From an uncultured Pelagibacteraceae bacterium (lineage in GTDB: Bacteria > Pseudomonadota > Alphaproteobacteria > Pelagibacterales > Pelagibacteraceae): a DNA stretch of 37,116 nucleotides. The position numbers and the translations under genes were made by a program. Below the pieces are notes generated by a model, which worked only from the letters and a program-made list of their open reading frames with translations, ran no database searches and was not told the origin of the DNA. The DNA lies in contig CACFYO010000007.1 of the NCBI GenBank assembly GCA_902570545.1, positions 1 through 37,116 of the forward strand. The letters run 5' to 3'. Shown here piece by piece: positions 25,925 through 34,962 of this stretch (position 1 is the first letter of the stretch; each line of letters opens with the position of its first letter).

Positions 25925-26677
25925 CTATTTAATCATAATTACAGAAATATTTCTACCATAATCATTTAATTTATTCTTAATTGATCTTCTAGCACTGAAA
26001 AAGTTGTTACTTAATAAATATGTATCTTTTTTGATAATTTCTATGTTTTTAACCCCAAATTTCACAAGTTGTTCTTTAATATAACCTGTTAAACTGAAAT
26101 ATATTTTATTTCTTTTGGTTTTAAAAAATTTTCTATTAGATTTTTCTTGTTTGATAAATTTATCCAAGAAATCATTTCTTACCTCATAGTTATTTTTTCC
26201 TATACAAGGTCCAATTACAACTATTAAATCATTAAAATTACTACCACTCGACTTAAATTTTCTTAATGTAGTGGATACTATTTTTTTGTATGCTCCCTTC
26301 CATCCTGCATGTAGGGCACTAATTAAATTTTTAACTGGGTCATATATAAACACAGGAGCGCAATCAGCTGTCAAAATTCCTAAAGCTATACCTTTCTTAT
26401 TTGTTACTAATGAGTCACCTTCTAATTTTTTCTTAGGGATTTTGCTTATTTTATAAACATTATTACTATGAATTTGATCTAATAATACAAGATTATCTTT
26501 ATTACAGCCAATTTTTTCGCAAACTATTTCTATATTTTTCTCAACATCTCTAATTCTATCATAAGATCCTAGACCACAATTTAAACCTTTATAAATACCT
26601 TTTGAAACACCTCCAAAACGATTAAAAAAACCATGTCTTATAGTCTTAAATTTAGAAAGTTTTATTGATTTAAACAT
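25925..26677 (-). CDS. pgeF: Multicopper polyphenol oxidase / purine nucleoside phosphorylase family (PgeF/YfiH)
   Basis: DUF152-family enzyme linked to peptidoglycan editing and purine nucleoside cleavage. The metal-site motifs are present: LDQIHSNNVY, LTADCAPVFIYDP, ISALHAGWKGAYKKIV and VVIGPCIGKNNYEV. These supply the conserved His and Cys. The length of 250 residues is normal. It shares one base with the end of the upstream midA-like gene (TAATG) and precedes prs by 14 bases. The exact physiological substrate is not settled in the family. Confidence 0.92.
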   Translation of the reverse strand: MFKSIKLSKFKTIRHGFFNRFGGVSKGIYKGLNCGLGSYDRIRDVEKNIEIVCEKIGCNKDNLVLLDQIHSNNVYKISKIPKKKLEGDSLVTNKKGIALGILTADCAPVFIYDPVKNLISALHAGWKGAYKKIVSTTLRKFKSSGSNFNDLIVVIGPCIGKNNYEVRNDFLDKFIKQEKSNRKFFKTKRNKIYFSLTGYIKEQLVKFGVKNIEIIKKDTYLLSNNFFSARRSIKNKLNDYGRNISVIMIK

Positions 26678-27759
26678 TATTCAAAACCAAAAAAATTATT
26701 ATTTTTATTTTTGTATCCAAAAATTACCTTAAAGAGGCTACCCATTTGTTTTTCTTCTAGTAGCCGAGATAAAGTTTCTTTCATATATATCTGTTCTTTA
26801 TTAGTTTTTTTTTTCTGTAAAATCTGTGCTCTTTCAATTATGCCCATTCTTTCTAGAAAAAACCTTTGTGTGACTACTTTTTTTACTTTAAGATTATTTT
26901 TAAGAAAGTACTCTTTTAATAAATTAAAATTTACTAGTGAGGTTATATCTGCTTTACCTAGATTTTTTAACATTTTCTCAGATGAAATTTTTTTATTATC
27001 CATCACTGCCTGAATAGTATTTAAGTTATTACTGTTCAAATAACCGTAATCTATAAGTAAAATACCACCAGAAAGTTTATTGATTTTCTTTATTATTGGA
27101 TTTAGCTCTATTAATCCTTTTTTAGGAAATTCAATAAATTTAAGTTTTTTTAATGTCCCAAAAGTCATTATTTGTGCAATATCTTTTTTATTACCCCTTG
27201 TAAACTTTTCAATAATATCAATATTGTCTTTCACTGAATAACATTTTTCAAATAACTCATTATTTATATTTGAAAACTGTTTAATTGGTATTGCATCAAA
27301 AAACTCGTTACCAAAAAAAATAACTGGTCCTTTTTTTATTGAGTTAAAGTTTTTGATCCATTTAATTCGTTTATTATCTATATTTTGCTTTTGTAATTTT
27401 TTTAAAAATAAACTTTTCTCATATAAGTAAATTTTTATAGCTACATTTAACTCTGGAAACTTTTTCAAAGTACTAATTATAACTTTAGTTAAACTTCCAT
27501 CTCCTGGTCCAAGTTCTACAAAATTAAATACTTTAGGTTTACCCATTTTTTCCCAGGCAGAAATCAACCATATGCCTATAATTTCTGAAAATAGATTTGA
27601 AATAGTAGGGGAGGTTATAAAATCTCCATTTTTGCCAAACGGATCTTTCCTAGAATAGTAACCTATCTCAGGTTCATATAGAATTTTTTCAATAAAATCA
27701 TCAACAGGTAGAGGTTTTTTTGATGTAATTTTAAATTTTTTGAGATTTGGTTTCATCAT
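26677..27759 (-). CDS. SAM-dependent methyltransferase, MidA/NDUFAF7 family (DUF185)
   Basis: Class I methyltransferase whose mitochondrial relative methylates a complex I subunit. Family motifs include YEPEIGYYSRKDPFGKNGDFITSP (start of domain), the AdoMet site FVELGPGDGSLTKVI, FGNEFFDAIPIKQF and LLIDYGYL. The length of 360 residues is typical. It begins inside the last 29 bases of lgt, and adjacent ATG codons at 27759 and 27756 leave the exact start open. The order lgt, midA-like, pgeF is conserved in alphaproteobacteria. A role in respiratory complex I assembly is inferred by homology. Confidence 0.92.
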   Translation of the reverse strand: MMKPNLKKFKITSKKPLPVDDFIEKILYEPEIGYYSRKDPFGKNGDFITSPTISNLFSEIIGIWLISAWEKMGKPKVFNFVELGPGDGSLTKVIISTLKKFPELNVAIKIYLYEKSLFLKKLQKQNIDNKRIKWIKNFNSIKKGPVIFFGNEFFDAIPIKQFSNINNELFEKCYSVKDNIDIIEKFTRGNKKDIAQIMTFGTLKKLKFIEFPKKGLIELNPIIKKINKLSGGILLIDYGYLNSNNLNTIQAVMDNKKISSEKMLKNLGKADITSLVNFNLLKEYFLKNNLKVKKVVTQRFFLERMGIIERAQILQKKKTNKEQIYMKETLSRLLEEKQMGSLFKVIFGYKNKNNNFFGFE

Positions 27760-28516
27760 TTCTTTTAAAATAAATTAAAAATCCAATTAAAATCATTATG
27801 GTACTTAGAAACATTCCCATACTGACATGTCCAAATAAATATCCAATTTGTATATCTGGCTCTCTAAAAATTTCAGAGGTAATTCTAAAACATCCATAAA
27901 GTATTAAGAACATGAATGAGCAGGTTCCAATTTTATAATTTTTATTAAAAAAAATTAAATTCATTATAATAAATAAAATAATACCTTCTAAAAATGCTTC
28001 ATATAATTGAGAAGGGTGTCTTAATTTATCATCGTAGTCTGGAAAAAAAACTCCCCAATCAGAATTTGTAACTTTTCCAACTAATTCTCCATTAATAAAA
28101 TTTGAAATCCTACCAAATAAAATACCTATTGGTGCTGCAATAGATACTAAATCTAAAAAAATAAAAATATCTTTCTTATTCTTTTTCGAAAATAAATAAG
28201 TAGCAATAATTATACCTATTAAACCACCATGAAATGACATGCCGCCGTTCCATATCATAAAAATTTCAATTGGATTATTTAAAAAGTAAGAAAAATTATA
28301 AAAAATTACATATCCTAGCCTTCCTCCAATAATAATTCCTATGATTAAATATGAGATATAATCTTCAAATAATTTTGAAATTAAATTGTCCTTAATAAGT
28401 ATCTTTTTACAATATAACCAACCAAAAATAATCCCAAAAATATATGCTAGTGAATACCACCTGACACTTAAGGAGAATATTTCAAAAGCTACTGGGTCAA
28501 AATTATTAGTAAACAT
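27731..28516 (-). CDS. lgt: Prolipoprotein diacylglyceryl transferase
   Basis: Attaches diacylglycerol to the lipobox cysteine of lipoproteins in the inner membrane. The 261-residue polytopic protein has the signature GGRLGYVIFYN, NGGMSFHGGLIG, the Lgt signature GRISNFINGELVG, and RHPSQLYEAFLEG. It heads the minus-strand run lgt-midA-pgeF-prs-rplY-pth-ychF and diverges from ubiK across 50 A/T-only-looking bases (28517-28566). That gap must hold both promoters; no clear element can be named. Confidence 0.97.
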   Translation of the reverse strand: MFTNNFDPVAFEIFSLSVRWYSLAYIFGIIFGWLYCKKILIKDNLISKLFEDYISYLIIGIIIGGRLGYVIFYNFSYFLNNPIEIFMIWNGGMSFHGGLIGIIIATYLFSKKNKKDIFIFLDLVSIAAPIGILFGRISNFINGELVGKVTNSDWGVFFPDYDDKLRHPSQLYEAFLEGIILFIIMNLIFFNKNYKIGTCSFMFLILYGCFRITSEIFREPDIQIGYLFGHVSMGMFLSTIMILIGFLIYFKRNDETKSQKI

Positions 28517-28566
28517 TTGTAAATTTTATTATAAGTTATTAAATATAATTCTAGTAAATAATTATT

Positions 28567-28809
28567 ATGTCAAAATCAAGATTCGTATTCGATAAATTTG
28601 CAAAACTAATTGAACAAGGTCTGATTAATTATAAAGATGTATCTGATGAAGTAATTTCAATACTAAAATCAAAGCGAGATGAAATTATATTTAAAATGAA
28701 ACTAGCAAGTAAAGAAGAAGTAGATATTTTGAATAAGAGAATTAGCAATCTTGAAAAAAAATTAGAAGAAAAAAAGAAAAGAAAAAAAACTAGTAAGGTA
28801 AAGAAATAG
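28567..28809 (+). CDS. ubiK: Ubiquinone biosynthesis accessory factor UbiK (BMFP)
   Basis: Small coiled-coil protein that supports ubiquinone biosynthesis enzymes at the membrane. The 80 residues begin with an amphipathic helix (RFVFDKFAKLIEQGL). A C-terminal coiled coil follows, with the family-type MKLASKEEVDILNKRISNLEKKLEE, and then a lysine-rich tail. The length matches the YqiC/BMFP family. Its last 20 bases overlap the convergent histidine kinase gene. Confidence 0.85.
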   Translation: MSKSRFVFDKFAKLIEQGLINYKDVSDEVISILKSKRDEIIFKMKLASKEEVDILNKRISNLEKKLEEKKKRKKTSKVKK

Positions 28810-30106
28810 TTACTTTCAAACCACCTAATTTTGACTTATTAAAGTTAATATCTCCACCATGAGACTTTATAATATCAGATGATATAGACAATCCTAACCC
28901 AACACTTGATTTTGACTCAGATCTACTTTTATCAATTTTGTAGAATGGTTTGGTAATATTTTGAAATTCTGATTTTTTAATTCCAGGGCCGTCATCATCA
29001 ATTGATATGAGAATAGTTGAATTTTTTTTTTCCAAATTTACTGATATTTTTTCTGCATACTTAATTGAATTATCTATTAAATTATTAATACACCTCGTGA
29101 TTAAATTTCTTCTTCCATTGAAATATATGTTTTTTTTTATTTTTTTATGAATATTTTCATTTTCATACTTAAGAATAATTTCATCCAAAAGTTCTGAGAT
29201 ATTAAAAGTTTCGGTTTTATCTTTAGCGCCTGTACTTGCAAACTGAAGGTATTCATTTAGCATTTTTTCCATTTCATCAACATCCTTTGATATTTTTTCT
29301 GAAAGATCTTTGTCCTTAATAACAGCAAGTTGTAGTTTAATTCTTGTAAGAGGTGTTCTTAAATCATGACTTATTCCGGATAGCATTTCAGATCTTTGAT
29401 TTAAATGTCTTAGAATTCTTTTTCTCATCTTTTCAAATTCCAGACCTGCTTTTCTTATTTCCAAAGCTCCTGATGGCCTAAATTCCTCAACATCTTCACC
29501 TCTGCCAAACCTCTCCGATGCTTGAGCTAATTTTGTTATAGGTCTAGTTTGATTTTTTAAGAAAATCATCGCTACTGCTATCATCAAAATTGCGGGAACA
29601 GTTATCCAAAAAGCAAATATTCTAATAGAGGATGCTTGTATTCTTTCTTTTGGAAAAAAAATTTGCAAAACTCCATCTCTAAATTTTATTCTTAAATCTA
29701 CAACTTCCTTGTATGAAATTGTATTAAACCAATGTTGGCCAATTTTAGGTTTCAATTCTCTTCTTAAAGTCCTATCCATAGGACTAAACCATCTTTCAAC
29801 TTTTATATCTGGTAATTTTTCATTTTCTAAAAACCTTACTGAAAAGCTAAAATTTTTATTGTAAAGGTCGGTAACTATTTTTTTATTATATTCATTTTCA
29901 TTGTCATAAATGTCAATAATAGTGACTATTTCACTCACTAAAGCTTTTGTTAAGCCTTTATTAGTTTTAATCCATAAACTATCAAAAAAAACTAAAGAGA
30001 TTGTAATTTGTAAAATTAATATAGGGACAGCAACAATTAGTAATCCTCGATAAAATAATCTTTTAGGTAATATGCTCTTTAAAATTCTATTCAATCCAAA
30101 GAACAT
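28790..30106 (-). CDS. Sensor histidine kinase (EnvZ-like)
   Basis: Membrane sensor kinase of a two-component system. The 438 residues carry a membrane helix (about 20-42), a periplasmic domain (about 43-160), a second helix (162-184) and a HAMP linker (about 185-240). The phospho-accepting His247 lies in GISHDLRTPL. The ATP-binding N box is NLIDNSIKYA, the G1 box DDGPGI and the G2 box VGLGLSIS. Its start overlaps the response regulator by 20 bases, so they form a cognate pair. The signal is unknown. The gene ends inside the convergent ubiK. Confidence 0.94.
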   Translation of the reverse strand: MFFGLNRILKSILPKRLFYRGLLIVAVPILILQITISLVFFDSLWIKTNKGLTKALVSEIVTIIDIYDNENEYNKKIVTDLYNKNFSFSVRFLENEKLPDIKVERWFSPMDRTLRRELKPKIGQHWFNTISYKEVVDLRIKFRDGVLQIFFPKERIQASSIRIFAFWITVPAILMIAVAMIFLKNQTRPITKLAQASERFGRGEDVEEFRPSGALEIRKAGLEFEKMRKRILRHLNQRSEMLSGISHDLRTPLTRIKLQLAVIKDKDLSEKISKDVDEMEKMLNEYLQFASTGAKDKTETFNISELLDEIILKYENENIHKKIKKNIYFNGRRNLITRCINNLIDNSIKYAEKISVNLEKKNSTILISIDDDGPGIKKSEFQNITKPFYKIDKSRSESKSSVGLGLSISSDIIKSHGGDINFNKSKLGGLKVTISLPY

Positions 30107-30764
30107 AACCTTCTCCTCTTATGGTTTGCAAGTACTTAGGACTTTTTGGAGTTTCTTCAATTTTTTTTCTTAATCTAGTAATAATAACATCTATTGATCT
30201 TTCTTTATTTAGATCTATTAAACTTGCAATTTCATCTCTTTTATAGATTTTGCCAGGAGAATTTATCATTTTTTCTAAAATTAGTTTTTCGGTGTTGTTT
30301 ATTTTTTGTCTTTGGTCATCTTTAAAGATAAAAAGCTTATTTAGGTCTATTTTTATATTGCCAAATTCAATAACTCTTTTTATTTCTAATGATTTAGTTT
30401 TATTTAAAATATTATTTATTCTTAAAATTAATTCTTTTGGTTCAAAGGGTTTTGTTAAATAATCATCTGCACCTACTTCAAGTCCTTCGATTCTTTCTGA
30501 TGGTTCTCCTTTGGCCGTAAGTAATAAAATTGGCGTATCAATTTTTTTTTTATAATCTTGAGTAAATTCTAGTCCAGTTTTTCCTGGCATCATTATATCT
30601 AGCACTATTAAGTCAAATTTGATAACTTTAGTCTTTTCAAATGCATCATTTGAATCTTTGGCAGTTGAGACAAGATAATTATTTTGATTTAAATACTCTT
30701 TTACTAGATCTCTAATTCTATCATCATCATCTACAATTAATATATGTGCTTTAAATTTTTTCAT
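30087..30764 (-). CDS. OmpR-family response regulator
   Basis: DNA-binding partner of the adjacent kinase. The receiver domain (about 7-120) has the acidic pocket VDDDD at 11-15, phospho-acceptor Asp56 in VLDIMMPGKTG and Lys85 in LLTAKG. The C-terminal winged helix contains RSIDVIITRLRKKIEE and ends RGEGYVLWIE. The start MKKFKAHILIVDDD at 30764 is chosen over 30791, whose nine extra residues lie inside the marR gene. The order MarR-type regulator then OmpR-type regulator resembles petP-petR of Rhodobacter, which controls petABC there. That link is an inference. Confidence 0.93.
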   Translation of the reverse strand: MKKFKAHILIVDDDDRIRDLVKEYLNQNNYLVSTAKDSNDAFEKTKVIKFDLIVLDIMMPGKTGLEFTQDYKKKIDTPILLLTAKGEPSERIEGLEVGADDYLTKPFEPKELILRINNILNKTKSLEIKRVIEFGNIKIDLNKLFIFKDDQRQKINNTEKLILEKMINSPGKIYKRDEIASLIDLNKERSIDVIITRLRKKIEETPKSPKYLQTIRGEGYVLWIE

Positions 30765-31194
30765 TAATAATTTTTTTAAGTACTTTATCAAAACTTATAA
30801 CATCGTTAGATTCAGAACTTAAAAATGCATCATAAATTCTTTTTTTTTGAGCAGAAAAAATTTCATCAAATATTCTTTCTCCTTCGTCAGTTAAATATAC
30901 ATGTTTAACTCTTGTATCTATTTCGTCTCTTTTAAATTTTATAGCCTTTATCTTTACCAAATCATTAAGAACTCTATTTAAACTTTGTTTCGTAACCTTA
31001 AGCTTTCTTAATAAGCTTGAAATAGTTATGCCTTCATACAAAGATATAAGGTGAATTACTTTATTGTGAGCAGTTCCTAAAGCATGTTTATCTAAAACCT
31101 TTTTAGCATCAGCGACAGTTTCTCTATATCCATTGAATATTTTTTCGATATATTCTTTTAATTGATGATCTTTTAGATATAAAAGTTTTTTCAT
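30751..31194 (-). CDS. MarR-family transcriptional regulator (PetP-like position)
   Basis: Winged-helix regulator of 147 residues. The recognition region reads YEGITISSLLRKLKVTKQSLNRVLNDLVKIKAIKFKRDEID with the wing HVYLTDEGERIFDEI, which is the MarR layout. It overlaps the response regulator gene by 14 bases and so is co-translated with it. It diverges from ilvE across 61 bases containing overlapping promoters, where it could bind and control both genes. The same pairing of a MarR protein with an OmpR-type regulator is known as petP-petR in Rhodobacter. Confidence 0.9.
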   Translation of the reverse strand: MKKLLYLKDHQLKEYIEKIFNGYRETVADAKKVLDKHALGTAHNKVIHLISLYEGITISSLLRKLKVTKQSLNRVLNDLVKIKAIKFKRDEIDTRVKHVYLTDEGERIFDEIFSAQKKRIYDAFLSSESNDVISFDKVLKKIINEKI

Positions 31195-31208
31195 AATGGT
31201 AAGTTATA

Positions 31209-31237
31209 TTGACATATTATATATACAAAGATATTTT
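31209..31237 (+). promoter_or_regulatory. Predicted ilvE promoter
   Basis: TTGACA at 31209-31214, a 17-base spacer, and TATTTT at 31232-31237. The -35 box is a perfect sigma-70 consensus match, and the -10 box is a moderate match. The likely start of transcription lies about 10-15 bases before the ilvE ATG, giving a short leader. The assignment is by pattern only. Confidence 0.6.
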
Positions 31238-31244
31238 TTCTAAA
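31216..31244 (-). promoter_or_regulatory. Predicted marR-operon promoter
   Basis: On the minus strand the bases read TTTAGA (31244-31239), a 17-base spacer, then TATAAT (31221-31216). The -10 box is a perfect consensus match; the -35 box matches four of six. It is interleaved with the ilvE promoter on the opposite strand, so the two promoters should exclude each other or be controlled together. Confidence 0.5.
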
Positions 31245-31255
31245 AAATAAATCAA

Positions 31256-32137
31256 ATGATACCTTACGATAAAAGAGATGGAAAAATCTGGTACAATGGT
31301 GATCTTGTTGAGTGGCAGGATGCAAAGCTGCATGTCATCAGTCATGGACTACACTATGCTAGCTTAGTTTTTGAAGGGCTAAGAGTTTATGATGGTGAGA
31401 TCTTTAAATTAGAAGATCACACAGATAGACTTTATCACTCAGCTAAAAGAATGGATATTACAATTCCTTACACAAAAGATGAAATTAACAAAGCTTGCAA
31501 TCAAATAATTAAAATACAAAATGTTCAGAATGGTTACGTAAGACCTTTTGCTTGGAGAGGAAGTGAGATGATGGGTGTCTCAGCTCAAAAAACAAAAATT
31601 AATGTTGCAATCGCTACCTGGGAGTGGGGTGACTATTTCGACCCCAAGTTGAAAACTGAAGGAATTAAACTAAATATTTCTAATTGGCGAAGACCAGCGC
31701 CAAATACTATTCCATGGGATAGTAAAGCAGCAGGTTTATACATGATTTGCACACTATCTAAGCATGAAGCAGAGAGACAAGGATTTAGCGAGTCTTTAAT
31801 GTTAGATCATGAGGATAATGTAGCTGAGTCAACAAGTGCAAATATATTTTTTAAAGATAAAAATGGCGAGCTTCATACTCCAATTCCTGATTCTTTTTTA
31901 AATGGAATTACAAGACAAACTGTAATTGAATTAGCTAAATCAAAAAATATTAAAGTTCATGAAAGAAAAATAAAACCTGACGAATTAACAACTTTTGAAG
32001 GTTGTTTTTTAACTGGTACAGCCGCAGAAATTACACCAATATCACAAATTGCAGAAAATAATTACAAAGTTTGCGATGTTATCTTAGACTTATTGTCCAG
32101 CTATGGAAAACTAGTGAGAAAAAAGAAAGCTGCTTAA
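31256..32137 (+). CDS. ilvE: Branched-chain amino acid aminotransferase
   Basis: PLP enzyme (fold type IV) that performs the last step of leucine, isoleucine and valine synthesis. Motifs include HYASLVFEGLRVYDG, the region with the probable PLP lysine PWDSKAAGLYM, EHEAER-like SKHEAERQGF, AESTSANIFF, LNGITRQTVIELA and LTGTAAEITPIS. The length of 293 residues is typical. It is a single gene with its own predicted promoter, divergent from the marR operon. Its stop shares a TTAA with the convergent pgsA stop. Confidence 0.96.
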   Translation: MIPYDKRDGKIWYNGDLVEWQDAKLHVISHGLHYASLVFEGLRVYDGEIFKLEDHTDRLYHSAKRMDITIPYTKDEINKACNQIIKIQNVQNGYVRPFAWRGSEMMGVSAQKTKINVAIATWEWGDYFDPKLKTEGIKLNISNWRRPAPNTIPWDSKAAGLYMICTLSKHEAERQGFSESLMLDHEDNVAESTSANIFFKDKNGELHTPIPDSFLNGITRQTVIELAKSKNIKVHERKIKPDELTTFEGCFLTGTAAEITPISQIAENNYKVCDVILDLLSSYGKLVRKKKAA

Positions 32138-32718
32138 TCTTTATTGTCTTCAGATATAGCATGGTCAATTCCTTTTCTTAAGTATTCATATCCAGTATAT
32201 AAAGTAAGAAAAGCAGATAGCCATAATAAAATTATACCAATGGTTTGAGCATTATAGTCCTGAAAATTAATAATTTTATTTCCTGTTTCACCAGTTAGCA
32301 AAATAGAAATTGAAAACATTTGGAGAAAAGTCTTTACCTTTGCTAAACTTGAAACAGGAAGTTTAACTCTACCTTTTGCTAAAAATTCTCTTAAGCCAGA
32401 AATTAATATTTCTCTTGTAAGTATTATTATCGCAGCTATCACCTCATAGTTTTTAATAGTCCCATCCATAACAAGCAATATTAGAGCAGTTGCAACTATA
32501 ATTTTATCAGCAATAGGATCTAATAACTCGCCAAGTTTAGATTCCTCTTTGTACATTCTTGCTAAAAGTCCATCTAAGAAATCAGTAAATGAGGCAATTA
32601 CGAACAATGCAAAAGGAATTATATCTCCATAAAAACCAGGTAAATAAAAAGTAAATACAAATATTGGAACAATTATTATTCTACCAATTGTTAAATAATT
32701 TGGAATTTTGATTTTCAT
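32134..32718 (-). CDS. pgsA: CDP-diacylglycerol--glycerol-3-phosphate 3-phosphatidyltransferase
   Basis: Makes phosphatidylglycerol phosphate for membrane lipid synthesis. The CDP-alcohol phosphotransferase motif is complete: DG at 49-50, AR at 53-54, Gly63, Asp67 and Asp71 in [10 protein letters not shown]. Several membrane segments are visible. The length of 194 residues is normal. It overlaps uvrC by four bases (ATGA), the uvrC-pgsA order seen in many proteobacteria, and is convergent with ilvE. Confidence 0.96.
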   Translation of the reverse strand: MKIKIPNYLTIGRIIIVPIFVFTFYLPGFYGDIIPFALFVIASFTDFLDGLLARMYKEESKLGELLDPIADKIIVATALILLVMDGTIKNYEVIAAIIILTREILISGLREFLAKGRVKLPVSSLAKVKTFLQMFSISILLTGETGNKIINFQDYNAQTIGIILLWLSAFLTLYTGYEYLRKGIDHAISEDNKD

Positions 32719-34550
32719 TCGTGAAAGAAATTATATATCTTTTTAGCAACTTTTTCTTCAACTCCTTCAACTGTTTTGATCTCATCCAAGCTAGCTGATT
32801 CAACAGCTCTTGCTGAACCAAAGTGATTTAAAAGAGCTCTTTTTCTTATAGATCCAATTCCATCAATTTGATCAAGTAAAGACTTACTAATACCCTTTTT
32901 CCTCTTAGCTCTATGAGAGCTTATTGCAAATCTATGGGACTCATCTCTCAATCTTTGTAAGAAAAAAAGAGTAGGGTCATTCTTTTCAAATTTAAACTCT
33001 TTACCATTATGAAAAAAGGTTTCATTACCACTATTTCTAAATTTACCTTTTGCAATTGCGATCATTGGAATATCATGTAAACCTAATTCATTAAGTGTTT
33101 CTCTAGCTACTGAGTATTGTCCTTTCCCTCCATCAACGATTACTAGGTCTGGCATTGTTAAATAATTATCTTTTTCTTGAACAGCTCTTTTAAATCTTCT
33201 ATTTAAAACTTCTCGCATCATTCCATAATCATCTTGTTCATTCTTTTTAATCTTAATATTAAATTTTCTATATCTTTTTTTTATAAAACCTTCCTCTCCA
33301 TATGTAATTAGCGCGCCTACACTATTAGTTCCCTGAATATGACTATTGTCGTAAACCTCAACTAAATTAATATTATTTTCTAAATCAAATTTTTTAGAAA
33401 CATTATCAAAAAGTTCTTTATTATTTTGGCTCTCATAAATTTTCCTATTTAAACTATCTTTTGCATTTTTGAGTGCTTGATTTATAACTTTTAGTTTAGA
33501 TCCTTTTTTTGCTACTGAAATATTTATTTCTTTATTCTCCTTTTGTGAAAGTGTTTTTTCAATTAAAACTTTTTCTTTAATATCTTCACTTAAGATAATT
33601 GAGCTTGGTACACTTTTGTTTTCATAGAATTGTGATACGAAAGAATTAAGAATTTCTTTTATGTTATCATCTGGATCATGTTTTGGAAAAAAGGCTTGGT
33701 TTCCCCAGTTTTGTTTTGATCTGTAGAAAAAAACTTGTATGCAAGTTTTTCCAGACTCTTTGTAGCCAGCTATAACATCTGCTTCTACTAAATTCGCTTC
33801 ATTAATTCTTTGTGATGACTGAATAATATTTAAAGACTTTATTCTATCTCTTAATATCGCAGCTTTTTCAAAATCTAAATCAGAACTTGCTTTTTCCATC
33901 TGACCTGACAAATTCTTTTGTATCTTTCTTGATTTACCAGATACGAATTCAATTGCACTATCTACTGATAGTTTATAATCATTTTTTTCAATATAACCAA
34001 CGCAAGGTCCAGAACATCTCTTAATTTGATAAAGTATACAGGGTCTTTCTCTTTTTTTAAATACAGTATCGTCACAAACTCTTAGTTGAAAAATTTTCTG
34101 GATCATTTTGATTGTCCAGTTTGCAGAACCAGCAGAGGCAAAAGGTCCAAAATAAAAGCCCTCTTTAGTTTTTTTTCCTCTATGACGTCTAATCTGAGGC
34201 CAATTATCTTCAATACCAATAAAAATGAATGGAAACGATTTGTCGTCTCTTAAAAGTATATTGAATTTAGGTTTATATTTTTTTATTAAGTTTGCCTCTA
34301 GGAGAAGTGCTTCACTCTCATTTGAAGTACTTGTGATTTCAATTTTCCTTGTTTGAGATAGCATTCTCTCAGTTCTAATAATATGATTTTTCTCTGAAAC
34401 ATAACTCTTTAATCTGTTGGGTAAATTTTTTGCTTTACCAACATAAAGTATTACGTTTTTTTCATTTAACATCCTGTATACACCAGGAAGTTTGGGTATA
34501 AGTGGTAGCTCTTTTTTAATTGCTTCTTTACCTATTTCAGAACTTATCAT
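32715..34550 (-). CDS. uvrC: Excinuclease ABC subunit C
   Basis: Makes both incisions in nucleotide excision repair. The GIY-YIG nuclease domain is N-terminal ([29 protein letters not shown]). The UVR motif that contacts UvrB is [19 protein letters not shown]. The RNase H-like second nuclease contains [19 protein letters not shown] and VIVDGGKGQ. The C-terminal helix-hairpin-helix is [18 protein letters not shown]. The length of 611 residues is normal. It overlaps folB by 14 bases upstream and pgsA by 4 downstream. Its partner uvrB lies four genes upstream in the same run. Confidence 0.98.
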   Translation of the reverse strand: MISSEIGKEAIKKELPLIPKLPGVYRMLNEKNVILYVGKAKNLPNRLKSYVSEKNHIIRTERMLSQTRKIEITSTSNESEALLLEANLIKKYKPKFNILLRDDKSFPFIFIGIEDNWPQIRRHRGKKTKEGFYFGPFASAGSANWTIKMIQKIFQLRVCDDTVFKKRERPCILYQIKRCSGPCVGYIEKNDYKLSVDSAIEFVSGKSRKIQKNLSGQMEKASSDLDFEKAAILRDRIKSLNIIQSSQRINEANLVEADVIAGYKESGKTCIQVFFYRSKQNWGNQAFFPKHDPDDNIKEILNSFVSQFYENKSVPSSIILSEDIKEKVLIEKTLSQKENKEINISVAKKGSKLKVINQALKNAKDSLNRKIYESQNNKELFDNVSKKFDLENNINLVEVYDNSHIQGTNSVGALITYGEEGFIKKRYRKFNIKIKKNEQDDYGMMREVLNRRFKRAVQEKDNYLTMPDLVIVDGGKGQYSVARETLNELGLHDIPMIAIAKGKFRNSGNETFFHNGKEFKFEKNDPTLFFLQRLRDESHRFAISSHRAKRKKGISKSLLDQIDGIGSIRKRALLNHFGSARAVESASLDEIKTVEGVEEKVAKKIYNFFHE

Positions 34551-34962
34551 GACTTCTTTTTTTTGAAATTTGAATACCTACTGAAGAACAATCTTTCATA
34601 ATTTCTAATTTCTCAATTTGAAGGCTTATTTTATCAATTCTTTTATCTTTAAATAGTTCATCGAATACATCTTCCGCTAATGTTTCAAGAAAATTATAGT
34701 GTTTATATTTAACAAGTTTTTTTATCAATCTTACAATTTTTGAATAATTTACTATTGATTTTATATCCCTATCATTTGAAGGTTTTTTATTTTCGTAGTT
34801 TACTTCTAAATTAAATTTAACTTTTTGGGGAGCCTCTTTTTCAAAATCAAAATATCCAAGTTTCAAATTTAAAATAAGTTCTTTAATAAGTACTTTTTTT
34901 TCGTAATTGAAAAGTTTTTTATTTTTATCGATCTTAACAATTTTTAAATTATTTCTTTTCAT
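34537..34962 (-). CDS. folB: Dihydroneopterin aldolase family protein
   Basis: Folate-pathway aldolase converting dihydroneopterin to 6-hydroxymethyl-dihydropterin. The family features [21 protein letters not shown] and [11 protein letters not shown] (the conserved Glu before LAE) are visible, and the C-terminus resembles the active-site end SSVGIQI. At 141 residues it is about 20 longer than usual, owing to a lysine- and asparagine-rich N-terminus. A later start is possible but no better ATG is in place. It overlaps the hydrolase gene by 4 bases and uvrC by 14. The sequence is diverged, so FolX-type epimerase activity cannot be excluded. Confidence 0.82.
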   Translation of the reverse strand: MKRNNLKIVKIDKNKKLFNYEKKVLIKELILNLKLGYFDFEKEAPQKVKFNLEVNYENKKPSNDRDIKSIVNYSKIVRLIKKLVKYKHYNFLETLAEDVFDELFKDKRIDKISLQIEKLEIMKDCSSVGIQISKKRSHDKF

